Below, piece after piece: positions 44,401-55,384 of a stretch of DNA of 64,000 nt (position 1 is the stretch's first letter; each line of letters begins with the position of its first letter). Both the position numbers and the translations under genes were made by a program. The stretch comes from Pyrenopolyporus hunteri. Its lineage: Eukaryota; Ascomycota; Sordariomycetes; Xylariales; Hypoxylaceae. Under the pieces are notes generated by a model. It was not told the origin of the DNA, did not search any database, and worked only from the letters and a program-made list of their open reading frames with translations. The DNA is taken from contig CADCXC010000035.1 in the NCBI GenBank assembly GCA_902806595.1, forward strand, positions 62,001 through 126,000, written 5' to 3'.

Positions 44401-47400
44401 TTTCTTTAATGATGGAAGCCGCCCGTCCTGTCTCGGGTCGTAACTCGAACCCTGCGACCCGTTGAGGCTCCAGATGCGTTTCAAGCTTCCGAATCACATC
44501 GGCTCTTCACTTACACTTTACACTTTACACACTCTCGCAGAGCACGAGCCTCATCTCGACTTGACCGCTTCATACACGTCTACCTACGGATACACATACG
44601 TATGTAGGTATGTATGCTCCTTCTCCATGGGCAACCGAAGGGACCGGCGAATACGCCACCGCGTATTCGTCTTCCAGCGTGCCATTATTACTATTTAACC
44701 CACGATAAGACCTTAAGAGTAGGTGAAGTTCGGACGAAGATGATGAAATCATGACTCAACCTTCATACGACCTACATGTATATATAGATTCGTCACTATC
44801 AATACCCCATTAACTGAGCTTCGATGCATTTATTGTTGCCGAATTATCAATATTGCTTCGTCGATTCGCGCATACAATCTTCGAGGAAGACCTAGCTTCG
44901 GTTAGGCAGCGCTTATTATAACGACCCGGATGCAAAGAAAAGGAACCAAGGGAAAACAAATAAGAAGAGATTCGAAACCCTCCAGTGCGGTTCGCTGCCG
45001 TTACACGTGGTAGAAACGGACATGTAACATCGACTTGTCGCGCCTTTGGAAGGAATATGTACTTCGTACGGTGCGACTGTATCCAAAAATACCCCCCTTC
45101 ACGGCGCGGATACCGCCAGTTCATACCGACGCAGAAGCGTTGCACCGCTGTCGAAGGGCTGCAAGTCCGCATATACATGTGTAAGAGCCAATGGTTACAT
45201 AGAACGCTTTTGTTGGGGGTCGGGTCATCAAGTTTCAACGTACTTCGGGTTCCCCATTTAGCTTCTCGAACCCACGATGATCTCTAAATAATGAAACCCA
45301 TCTGGCCGAATTCTGATCTCCGCTCGGTAAAACAGTCCCGAGGCGAGATGAATTTCCCCGACTTCGAATCTGGCCTTACGCAGTACGGCGCGCCGAATCT
45401 TGCACATGCATACCTACATAGGAAGTAGGCATGCCACCCCTTGCTTGTAGCCTCATGAGCGAAATCAAGATCCTGGGAAAAAAAAAGGGCAGGATGCGAT
45501 ATTCCGCTCGAATTCCCACCACCCACTGTACATACATACGTACATGCGTACCTACTATAGACGTGCGGCCCCGTCTGATGCCGTCCAGCCTATTTTACGG
45601 TTTACCGGGAACATATCTAGAACAAAGCCTACCGAATTCCCATACCTCTTAAATCAGTTTTCGCTGCTGCCGTGTCTTAGGCGAGACGATAACGGCCTCT
45701 TTATCGGTCTTACCCTGCTCCTTAGGTATGAAATAGGGCAACGCATTCTTTTCTGCACCGCTGCCGCTGAACCTAAAAGAAACAAATACCTGCAGGGACT
45801 TGGCATCTCGCAGCTCGCAAAGGCAGGGATTTCTATGCATAATCAATATTCAAAAGTTCAAACTAAAAGCAAGGGAACCCATCCACTAGCATCTCAAACC
45901 TCCAACCTCACGTGGATGTCACCCCCAAAAATTACAACCCAGCGATGCGGTTCATCGGTGCAGATGCTGCTGCCAGAGAGCATGATGCATCTGCTCGATA
46001 CAGGAACCCAGCTAGGCGATATAGTGCAACGACTTGTTGCGGCCGAACCCGAATGTCTGGGTAATCTAGGGTTAGGACTATCTACATGAGTCCTCCCATC
46101 CACTTCAGGTAGGGCTCACTACCATATATCAGACTTCCCGCTTGACCCAGTTGAGATCGTTCTCTCACTCCGCATGTACGGCGTGCCTATTCCCGTACCG
46201 TTGTTAAGGCACGCCGATAATAAATGACCGAATATTCTCAGGGTTAAGGTAGACAAACGCTAAAGTCTCCCGAGGCGAGTAAATACACAATACGCTTTCA
46301 AACAACCTCTGGCTTCCGGTCCCTCGCCCTCGCGAATTTCTTAATTTTCTCGCTTACCGCCTTTAGCGATGATTAAATTCGGGGTTCTGGTAGAAGTTGG
46401 CCTGGCTTTAGCGGTTCTAAATACCCGAGGCTACCAATTTGTGGGATGACCCCGTCAGTCTGGCCAGTTGAATGGCTTTCTTATCGTCATCAATTAATGA
46501 ATGGCCTGATCACAGTACAAGGTTCTTACACAGTACGATTCAAGGGATCGAAGCGACCACCAACAAAAGAGGGTTCCTTCGGCGAGCCGATCGAAAGGGC
46601 CTAATCGTTATATATTTCCCCATGAGCTTCCCGAATTGGTAGTCTGCCCCTTTCGGTTCAATGGCGCTCGTAATTCAAGCCTCCACGGCCCACGAACCCC
46701 ATACCACTCACCCCAGCAGAACCACACAGACGATGGGGGTAGCCGAGCCGCCCGATTCCAAATATCATGTAGTACAAATCGAATATCCGATATCCCAGAC
46801 GTCGCTATCACAACTAATATCGCTTCCATTTCACCCCTTCTATACTCAAGAATATTCGAGGGATCCAGTAAATCGCTTCCCCATGGATTGGGTCTGTGGG
46901 GTGCTTCATTAGAACCGCTAGGGCCATGAATAAATCAAGTTACAGGCGAGGCCTATGTAGACGTACATCAACTAATGTAAAGGGACTAATATATCAGCAG
47001 TTCGGGCTTTTTTTTATCTCCCTTAATAAATATATTTAGTCATCGCTACCAAGCCTTGAATTTGGCCGAGCACACCACATCAACAAGAGGATAGCCTTAC
47101 GTTATTCTTGGCATCTGGTTGGTGCTAACAGGGCCACTGGGACCACAACCATCATCTTAATAAACCCACCCAAATGGGACTTGAGGGGTATCAACATACG
47201 CCTTTGGCTCTCATCTTTATTTCTCCGATCACACCGTCAGGCCCTCTTGGTTCGGTTCATCAAATCTCGATCTCTAATTTGAACAGGCACTCTAACCTTG
47301 GATCAAGTTAAAGCCTTCGGACTATTTCTACTTTTCGAACTATTAATGACACTGACCCTCTTCATTTGATAGGCTCCCTTTAAGGGCCCATTTCCCGGAT

Positions 47401-47814
47401 ATGGCTACTAAATACCAGAGGAAAATCCGGGTTAAGCTGAATTGAGTTGGATAATTCAAGCAAACATCCGTCAGCATATTACACCAAGTCAGTCTATGAA
47501 AGTTCAGGGGAATTCAGTGCGTCTTCCTGCGCGCGAATGTGAGTGCTTACGTGGTACCTACATTCTCCTTATGCGAGGAGGGAACAATTATAGGTTGTAC
47601 TAAGTCAACTAACCAGCCACCCCTAATCTCTGCTTGGTGGCTTGTCTTTAGTATAGGATAACCTGAAAGCTTTAATTGTCAGGAATGATGACACCCCGCC
47701 ACTCGACCTCTGGGAATATTTGCCTTTCGCCCCTCGTTACTATCCCAGGAAATAGGGCTTCCCCGCGTTTACAGCTCGTAAGGGTCCGGATGCGAATCAT
47801 ATCCCGGCCCTCGC
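41465..47814. other. Gene desert
   Basis: More than 6 kb without a supportable gene. It holds A/G-rich tracts near 42060-42310 (upstream of the disordered-protein gene), CCTA/TAGG clusters at 42515-42575 and 43385-43460, and a trinucleotide run at 43571-43610. ORFs at 44985-46103 and 46608-46929 occur on both strands without family signals. Confidence 0.5.
43571..43610 (+). repeat. (ATA)n microsatellite
   Basis: About 13 ATA/AAT units with one interruption (AATATAAT) over 40 bp. Confidence 0.85.
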
Positions 47815-48243
47815 TTAGTTATGACATCTACGATCCTCACTCGAGGGGATTCGATTTCGGCAGATAGCGCTGATGGGATGCGTAGATATATCCCGATTGG
47901 CAACGTATATGTAGCATTGGCCAACTGGAAAAGTAAGGGTTCGAGGATGTAAAGTCGATGCCAGTACTTTAAATCGATACTCACGACCGGCCTTCGATGT
48001 CGTGCCGCGTAGTCTCTCATCTTCCTCGCCAAGGCCAAGGAACCGGCTAAGCAGGTATCTGGGAAGGCCCGCCCGGCTGCTAACCCAGATCAAATTATCA
48101 CGGGTTATCGTATGCCTGTCTAGGAGCCTATGGTCGACGTCTCCAGTTCTAATAAGCCGGGCGACAGGCCTACGCCACCCGGACATCGGGGTCGAAATAT
48201 TATCACCGGATGTCATTGGCAAGGGATCAGGCACGTGCTCCAA
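47815..48243 (-). CDS. Possible small spliced gene or gene relic, unknown
   Basis: A 60-nt interval (47925-47984) read on the minus strand has a perfect GTGAGT donor and a TTTTCCAG acceptor with a pyrimidine tract, inside an otherwise open region. Joining 48243-47985 with 47924-47815 gives 122 residues. The first exon contains VDHRLLDRHTITRDNLIW and LPRYLLSRFLGLGEEDERLR, which look protein-like. The second exon could also be read in another frame. No family is recognised, the start is arbitrary and an older longer gene is possible. Confidence 0.25.
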   Translation of the reverse strand: MEHVPDPLPMTSGDNISTPMSGWRRPVARLIRTGDVDHRLLDRHTITRDNLIWVSSRAGLPRYLLSRFLGLGEEDERLRGTTSKAGREYRFKVLASTLHPRTLTFPVGQCYIYVANRDISTHPISAICRNRIPSSEDRRCHN

Positions 48244-51078
48244 CTCTCACCCAACGATCGATGCAAGACAGGCTGCGGCCAAGGTCCCGCGAGCGCGTTC
48301 TGGTGGATCCCGTAGCTACCCTGATGAAATGGGTTTGCCAATCGACGCCGTAGGCTGACCTCCCTCTCCGCTCCAGCTGATCCGGTAAGCTACTCAATAC
48401 CTGTGTGAGGTTCGAATTTAGCTGCCTCGCTATTTGTCGATAAATCCCTCTATCGTACGGGTGTGCGCCCTTGGGAGCTAACGAGGACCTTGGCGTACCA
48501 ACGACTTCGCGTGTGTGTAAGCTTTCCGAAGCACTCCTCTATTTTTATACGCTACTGTTCTCATGTAAGTGCTTTATACACTTGATGCTATTCTACGAAT
48601 TGGTCAATACCGGGATGACGATATAAGTAATCTTGTCGGTTCACCAATGTAAGATAACCCCAACTGCTTTGTACCGGAGCTCTATTCCTCTCACGCTCCA
48701 CGAGCCCGGCCTTCGATCTATTTGGGGAAAACCCGCGTTTGCTGAGGCTTATAACATCAGTCGACTGATGGCGCTGATGGCGCGTATTTCCATATACAGG
48801 CACGTAAAATCATACCCCTTGAAGAAGTCCCCCAATCGGTGCTGTTACTCATCATCCTAGTCCGAGGAAAAGGGTGCCACTCAGCTTACGTTCTCTGTGA
48901 TTTATATCGATAGTCTTAGAGCGACCGGATGTTCGGTGGTAGACGTCTTTTGGCGTTCATATATCAATATCTTAGACAACCCGCAGTAGTCGTTGTATAG
49001 ACTCTTACATGAGACGGGTCAACCCTTTTTCCTCCAGTCGGCTCGACATCTTACTACCTAGGTAACGACTCGTCTGTTAGTTATGTATCCAGCCGATAGG
49101 CACGATATTTTTAGTTAAGGTTATCTCATAAGACGAGAAATCTTAGTGAGTGAGCGATACTCTAGAACTAAAGCCCGAGGAGGGCATTTAGTAATTAGGT
49201 CGTACTGGCATGTCACTACATTCGGCAATAGCATCTCCTTATTAGTTCTACTACGTCGTATGAGTAGCGATGGGCGCGGCTTACCCTCTGCCTTCTGTAG
49301 GAAGTTGAATGCGCCTTTCGGAAGCCGCCCACTCATGAAAATGAAATACGGCTATAACTTATAGTAAGGAAGCCGACTGTGAACGACACATCCGATACAC
49401 GTATCTGGCATATAACTAGTGTCAGTCTTCCGATGCATTCGGCGGTTTATAACTTATTCCAGAGAGTTATATGACTGCCTAGGTAGGCGGTCTGTTAGCC
49501 GGCAAAGCAACTGGTGTACGAGTTGATAACTGATAGGTCAACATGACTATGAGCACCCGCGAGTAACATATGTCGCGTAGCATATCTTGAACATAATGTT
49601 CAGTTCACCCTTTACTACCTATCCGCTAGTCTAGTGAAGCTACTAGGACGATGCTGTTACACCCGTTTATGGCCTTATCCACGAATGGGTATGTCATGTT
49701 TGTTGGCCATATGTTGTAACCGCGAACGAATTTTGGGGAAGTTTTCGTCTTAGTTCGGACAACGTCCCGTTCCCAACCTAATCACCACATACCCCGAGCA
49801 CTATCTCAAGCCGCTAGCTAGATGTTGCCATCATCAAAGCGGGTGGGTTAGGTGCGTAGTAGTACAATTGCTTTTCTATATTTGAACGAAGTATCTTACC
49901 CCCACAGACGCCACAGCAAGCTAATGCGGTGTGCCCAAGCCCATGGCGTTCTCGCGGGATTTCAGCTATGTCGGAGCCCTAGCTGATAAGCGTGGTGTTT
50001 GTTTCTAGTCGTTGTGATAACTCAATTACTTGACGTACTATAAGAAACCTGGTGGCTAATTGACCAGGTAAATTTTACGTGATTAGAACAGTTGAAGACC
50101 CCTTCCCGCTAACACAAGCATGTCGTCCGTCGACCGTTTGGTTCGAAGTTTTTTGGCCGGAGTGCTCGTGGGCCCGGCCGATTCGCTTGTTATATTGATA
50201 GGTATCTGGCCGGAATAAATTCGTCGAAGATGCTACATATAGTTAAGGCCGGTTTGATAAAGAAAAGGAAGAGAAGTCGCGATAAAACTGAGGTATGGGT
50301 ATGTTAGATCCCGCACTAACAAAAGCTTACACCCAACTTGGTAGGTCGAAATCCGGTCAAACTCCAATGGGAGCTCCCGCTGACCAGGCCTGGAAACATG
50401 TGCTATTCGGTGGGGACCGGCGACAATCACGGCCTGCTGCGTGCCATCACGTAGGCCAGGTCTAGCCTTGTTTAGGTACCTAGTTAGCTGAAGAGCGCCG
50501 AGGCTAGGTGCTTTGCTAGGGGTATGCTAGGGGTATGCCAGCCAATGGAATGGGGGAATTTAGTTGATTTTTACGAAAGCAAGCGTGCCTGTGGCACCCC
50601 ACGAGTCGCCAAGTCCCCACCTTTTAGCGGAGGTCGCTTTCCAGATCTCGTCTAACCTCCAACGCCGACCGATTTACATAGTTACATCCGTCGAGCTAGA
50701 CGGAACCAGGCCCTCAGTGTTTTTTTTTTCTCTTCCATCCTGGTAAAACAATTCTGCCTCAGCGTGGGCGAAAAACCATCGTGGACTCTAAATCCGGACA
50801 AACTATAAGTTAGGACTTGTACGTCTCATGAACGGAGTTCATCATCTCGTGGTCTTCTGCCCGTTCATCCCAGACCCCGCCCGCGCGCATCCTCTCATGC
50901 GCGCTCGCTCGTTGCGATAACATAATTTGCAGGCGACTTGAAGTCTTTGCGCTTGCAAGAAGGGGACGTTAGAAAGACTTAAAGGAGTAAAAATTTCGGC
51001 ACTTTCAGATCACTCAGTTATAGGGAAGGGCGTGTTTGCTTTTTTTAATAAGATACCCGTCTCGCTGGTCGCTCGTGT
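48244..51078. other. Gene desert, upstream region of the transporter
   Basis: AT-rich with stops in all frames. It holds tandem GCTAGGGGTAT units at about 50514-50536 and an inverted repeat at 50883-50904. No gene is seen. Confidence 0.5.
50883..50904. repeat. GC-rich inverted repeat upstream of the transporter gene
   Basis: GCGCGCAT (50883-50890) and ATGCGCGC (50897-50904) are exact reverse complements with a 6-nt spacer, about 175 nt before the ATG at 51079. This could be a dimeric transcription-factor site or a small hairpin. Confidence 0.5.
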
Positions 51079-52419
51079 ATGAGATTCCCGAGTGTCTCAA
51101 TTACTTTCGTCCGGACAATTCGAGACACCTTCAGACGAGATCGTCGAAGCCAGGGATATAGCCAGGTTCAACAATCCGATTTCGAAATGGCAGACTCTAA
51201 TAAGCCAGGCCAACCTCAGGGTCCCACAACCACGGTTGAAGTCACGGGTGCCAGCAGCAACGGGAGCCAGTACGGTTCCACCAACATCCGGCATGCGACC
51301 GACGAAGCCGTTAGCCAGGGGTTACAGCAGCTTGAGGCTAAGAAGGTTCATTGGTACTCCTACTTGGCCACGACCGACTTCTGGATCGTCCTCCTGCTAG
51401 GCCAGCTGCTCTCGCTATGCATCACTTCCACGAACACCTTCTCGACCTTCCTAGTCAACTATGGCACTTCTATCCCGGCCTTCCAGACCGTTTTCATGTA
51501 CATCCTCCTATCGCTCATCTACCTCTCTTACACCCTCTACACGTACGGTCCCAAGAAGTACGGCAAAATCCTGCTCGTAGACGGCTGGAAGTACTTCATT
51601 CTTAGCTTCCTCGACGTCGAGGGCAACTATTTCACCGTGCTGGCCTACCGATACACCAACATCCTCTCCGCGCAGTTGATTAACTTCTGGGCCATCGTGT
51701 GCGTCGTCATCATCTCGTTCATCCTCCTGCGCGTACGCTACAGGCTGTTCCAGATCCTCGGAATCCTGATCTGCTGCGGCGGGATGGGACTCCTGCTAGC
51801 CAGCGATCACATCCAGGGCACCAACGGCGGTCCGGGGGAGAACCTGGTGAAAGGTGACTTGTTCGCTCTCCTCGGCGCCACGTGCTACGGCCTCACCAAC
51901 GTCTTCGAAGAGTGGTACGTTAGCAAGCGCCCCATGTACGAGGTGCTGTCGTTTATGGGCCTCTTCGGCATGATCATCAACGGGGTGCAGGCGGCCATCT
52001 TCGACCGCGAGAGCTTCCAGCAGGCGACGTGGAACAATGCCGTCGCCGGCTACCTAGTAGGATACACGCTCGTCCTCGCGCTCTTCTACTCGGTCGTGCC
52101 TTTTATCCTGCGCATTGCCTCGGCTGCCTTTTACAACATCTCGCTGCTGACGGCCAACTTCTGGGGCACCATCATCGGCATCCACGTCTTCGGCTACGCC
52201 ATCCACTTCCTGTACCCCATCGCCTTCGTTCTCATTATAGTCGGCCTCACCGTATACTTCCTTGCCGGTAGCATACTGGGCGAGTCGAAGAAGCCCTGGC
52301 TCGGAGATAATCAGGAGGAGGGCGTGGCGGGCTTCGGGACGGCCAAGCTAAAGGCGCTGAATACGGCACGGAGGCAGGGAATCGCTCCGACGGATAGTAA
52401 TAACGAGAACGCGGTTTAG
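51079..52419 (+). CDS. SLC35F-like (DUF914) multi-pass membrane transporter
   Basis: Single exon, 446 residues. After a polar N-terminus of about 100 residues come ten hydrophobic segments, beginning DFWIVLLLGQLLSLCI and ending FVLIIVGLTVYFLAGSIL. Features typical of the SLC35F/DUF914 branch of the drug/metabolite transporter superfamily are the segment FLDVEGNYFTVLAYRYTNILSAQLIN, the LLASDHI loop, GDLFALLGATCYGLTNVFEEWYV and the late YNISLLTANFWG. Members sit in endomembranes or the plasma membrane; substrates are mostly unknown. The C-terminus is polar and cytosolic. Met37 (51187) is an alternative start that would remove a basic N-terminus. Codons are strongly C-ending. No TATA box is evident. 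Confidence 0.88.
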   Translation: MRFPSVSITFVRTIRDTFRRDRRSQGYSQVQQSDFEMADSNKPGQPQGPTTTVEVTGASSNGSQYGSTNIRHATDEAVSQGLQQLEAKKVHWYSYLATTDFWIVLLLGQLLSLCITSTNTFSTFLVNYGTSIPAFQTVFMYILLSLIYLSYTLYTYGPKKYGKILLVDGWKYFILSFLDVEGNYFTVLAYRYTNILSAQLINFWAIVCVVIISFILLRVRYRLFQILGILICCGGMGLLLASDHIQGTNGGPGENLVKGDLFALLGATCYGLTNVFEEWYVSKRPMYEVLSFMGLFGMIINGVQAAIFDRESFQQATWNNAVAGYLVGYTLVLALFYSVVPFILRIASAAFYNISLLTANFWGTIIGIHVFGYAIHFLYPIAFVLIIVGLTVYFLAGSILGESKKPWLGDNQEEGVAGFGTAKLKALNTARRQGIAPTDSNNENAV

Positions 52420-53468
52420 GCTTTCCTGAGTGTTTAGGAGGGTAAGGTGTATAGTCCGGGGTTAGCTAGAAATCGGGTGTTTGTGATGCTAATGTCTTAG
52501 ATGTTGAGTGCTCGACCCTAGAAACATGTAATGAGATATTATCGCGTACTTATAGTAAATTATGAAATATTGATTAATATGATACCTACTTAGATCTGTA
52601 AAGAAGTCTCGTGCACTATCTAACCTCGAAAGACTTTCCATCACATCCGTCAACCCAACGTAAAGCGCGAAAACGACCTTTCCCAGCAATATAGAACCCC
52701 GATATTATATCGGCATCGTAACTTCATAGAAAATTCTATACTAGCTTGAGATTGGCCGGGAGAAACAAGCGCTGATCTAAGCTCGCGAGCGTCGAAGCGA
52801 CCTTAGAGAAACTCATACGTGTATAATCGGCAAAACAAGTACGTCGATACATACCTACTAATTATCAAGGGCTATGGTTTCCCAACACCTAAGGGACCCG
52901 AACAGACATGGTTAGACGTCATTGGTTCATGATACCTAAGTTTATGGTTTCTTCGAAGGAGGGCCGTGTGAAATGTTCCTTCATCCGTGACAGATGTCGG
53001 TATGTAACAGCCAACTCTGGTCTATTATCATACACGTGGGTAAGTGACACTATTTCGGTATTAGCCAGAAGAGTTGATCAGGTAGATAGGTAGATTTTGC
53101 TACGTGACGGGCGTATTCCGCTAATCTCCTCAGTAGGTAAGTATAGCGATAGACGGCGACCGTATTCACTTAGATAAAAAAAGAAAACCTTTCCACTCCT
53201 AGTGATAGTCAACCTCGTGAATGAAGCTGATGTATCGGGTATAGTATGAAATATATGTACCATGCCCCCTATCTCCTGCCTTCCGCATCCAGGACGCTCT
53301 AGACACAAGATAAACGATATTCAATAGGAATCGTCTACCTCAGCACCACCAACAATACACATCCAGAGTAATCCACCCCTAATCCCTCGCAACTCGCTAA
53401 ACCACACATACTACACACGCCCCTGCGAACGATACCATACCGCGCCGCAGACCGACCACACACTCGCC
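52420..53468. other. Intergenic
   Basis: AT-rich spacer with no gene seen. The last 100 bases are C-rich and lead into the small Cys-rich gene. Confidence 0.5.
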
Positions 53469-53681
53469 ATGTGCTCAATCATCACCCGCCAAGAGCGCTG
53501 CGGCCGCTGCGGCCACCGGCTGGGCGACCCCTGGCGCGCCTCCAAGAAGTGCCAGGAGGCCGTCGACAAGCGCGGCGACCTGGGCTGCTGCGGGTTCCTG
53601 ACGCACCTGCCGACGATCACCGAATACGGCCTGTGCGAAGCGTGCGACGAGTTCGAGCGCCGCGTCATGCGCAACTTATGA
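53469..53681 (+). CDS. Small Cys-rich, probably zinc-binding protein
   Basis: 70 residues, GC-rich and with C/G-ending codons, between AT-rich flanks. Cys residues lie at 2, 11, 14, 28, 40, 41, 56 and 59. Cys11-G-R-Cys14 and Cys56-E-A-Cys59 form two CxxC pairs about 42 residues apart, the arrangement of a zinc ribbon or treble-clef-like fold. No signal peptide is present, so disulphide-rich secretion is unlikely. The start context CGCCATGTG is fair. The overlapping +2 frame and the antisense frame are also open, as often happens in GC-rich coding DNA; the Cys pattern favours this frame. The function is unknown. Confidence 0.6.
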   Translation: MCSIITRQERCGRCGHRLGDPWRASKKCQEAVDKRGDLGCCGFLTHLPTITEYGLCEACDEFERRVMRNL

Positions 53682-54426
53682 GGCTTGGTGGAGGATGAGG
53701 TGGGGATTAGGGGTATAGAGAGATTGGGAAAGAGAAATGGTGGGGGTGAGGGAACGGAAAAGGGGTAAGAACGAGTTGAAGGATGGGTTAGGGAGACTGA
53801 TGGATGAATAGGGGGTTGAGTACGAGTTGACTGGGGGGTTCTCTAGAGTAGGAGAATAGGTCTCGGTGGAAGAGGTAATTGGCTCTTGGGGAATAGATTG
53901 AGAAGTGCTGGAAAGGGATAGAGGTTTGGCATGGAGTAAGTGGATTTCGATTACCCCTTTCGAGTGTATTAAGGATTGTCATAGACGTGATATGAAAAGT
54001 ACCTAATTTGGAGATGTGCTCCAGTTGCGGAGTGCGCATCAGTCATGACTCTTGCTGTTACACTTTCAGTGTTTTGAGAGGGGAGATAGGATGAATGGAC
54101 TACACTTGACTGGATGTTATACGAGTTGCTAATCGAGTCTCCATGGCCACTAATGCTTCGACCTAACGATATGGAGGATATGAAACTTGAACTCCCGAGG
54201 GATCATGAAAACAGCGACATGAATAGGGACTGAATTCCTTTAGATCATAGTTTTATATTGCGGTTTATTTTACATTTATCTCTGCAACGCGGCTTTGGTG
54301 ATAGGAGTATGTTTCTCCTTTTGCGGACCAACCGGATCCAAATAACAAGTCGATAATATGTATTAAGGTCCTTTATTCTACCTCTATTTTTCGTCTCCTT
54401 TATTCCGACTCTAACCCATTATTGTA
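53682..54426. other. Purine-rich spacer between the Cys-rich and caleosin genes
   Basis: From 53690 to about 53780 the plus strand is very rich in G and A, with many GGGG, GGTGG and GGGTGAGG runs that could fold into a quadruplex in RNA. The rest is ordinary AT-rich DNA. Confidence 0.5.
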
Positions 54427-55384
54427 TCACTTCTTCCCCGCTCTCCGGTTCGCCATGGTGTAGAAGATACTACCATCGTAGATCCTCCTAATGTCATCCT
54501 TCCTCATCTTGCCGTCTTCCGGCCAAAGCATTAAGTACGTCGCAAGCCCTATCATCCAAAAGTCAGCCGTTCATGCCCTCATACTCCCCCTAAAATGCAA
54601 CAGGGCATAAGTTAAACAAGGACTCACATTCAAAGAACGCTCCGAACCAGCCGATAGGATCCATAATACACCTCTGGCCCTTAAGCATGTCGCGCACGTC
54701 CCAGATGGTCAGATAATCGCGGCCCTTGCCGTACTTGGCGAACACGTCCTCGAAGCGCTGCGGTATGAACCGGCCCTCGGGGTCGAACGTCCCCGTGTCG
54801 CTGCCGTGCTTGTTCTTGTGCACGTTGCCCACGAACACGCGGAAGAACGGGTCCGGCAGCCACCCCGACACCGTCGGATACGAGAAGTTGGCGTGGATGA
54901 CGAACACGGCGACGAGCGATAGGATGATGCCGAATCCGAGGCGGTGGAAGCCCCAGAACGTGTCTTGCGGCCATATCACGCCGTCGTGGTCCTGGGTGGC
55001 AGCGTTAGTACCTTTGGTATAGTTCGAATCCACTGAGGGGTTGGCTTGCTTACGGTGTCGAAGAACTCGCAGTGCTGCTGGAGCACCGTCTTGTCCTGGT
55101 GGCGCCTGGCCCATCCGTTCTCCGTCGTCCCGTACGGTTTCTCGTACGTGGCTGCGATGTTGGCCCGGGCGGTGCCTACACGTGTGAATGTTAGTGCGAT
55201 GGCACAATCAGTTGCGGATAAGATATTACTCACCGGTGTGCGGTAAGCGCTGGTCATCTTCCGGCTGGAGGAAAGGTTTCCTCTCGACCGTTACTTTTAC
55301 CTGCGGGATTGAGGAGACGACGGGAGGGGACTCGATCCCGTTCACGCCGTTGATTTCTTCTCTGCTTTTTACTTCGACGGGCAT
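54427..55384 (-). CDS. Caleosin (heme peroxygenase of lipid droplets)
   Basis: Minus-strand exons 55384-55234, 55175-55054, 54991-54628 and 54548-54427 encode 252 residues. Introns are 58-79 nt with GTGAGT or GTAAGC donors. An EF-hand loop runs from Asp90 to Asp101 (DTDHDGVIWPQD) and is split by intron 2. A hydrophobic segment (IILSLVAVFVIHANFSYPT) follows, carrying one candidate heme-ligand His in IHANFSY. The second candidate lies in NVHKNKHGSDTG. Then GRFIPQRFEDVFAKY, LTIWD and the terminal LMLWPEDGKMRKDDIRRIYDGSIF complete the family signature. Caleosins bind calcium and heme, use hydroperoxides to oxidise fatty acids, and associate with lipid droplets and ER. In fungi they influence oxylipins, sporulation and secondary metabolism. 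Confidence 0.92.

Noticed and set aside
45230..45300. GGGTTCGAGA word as a tRNA T arm
   Set aside because: No matching stem and no cloverleaf on either strand.
45544..46089. 181-codon plus-strand ORF as a gene
   Set aside because: No domain or signal, codon use like the spacer, and an equally open antisense frame.
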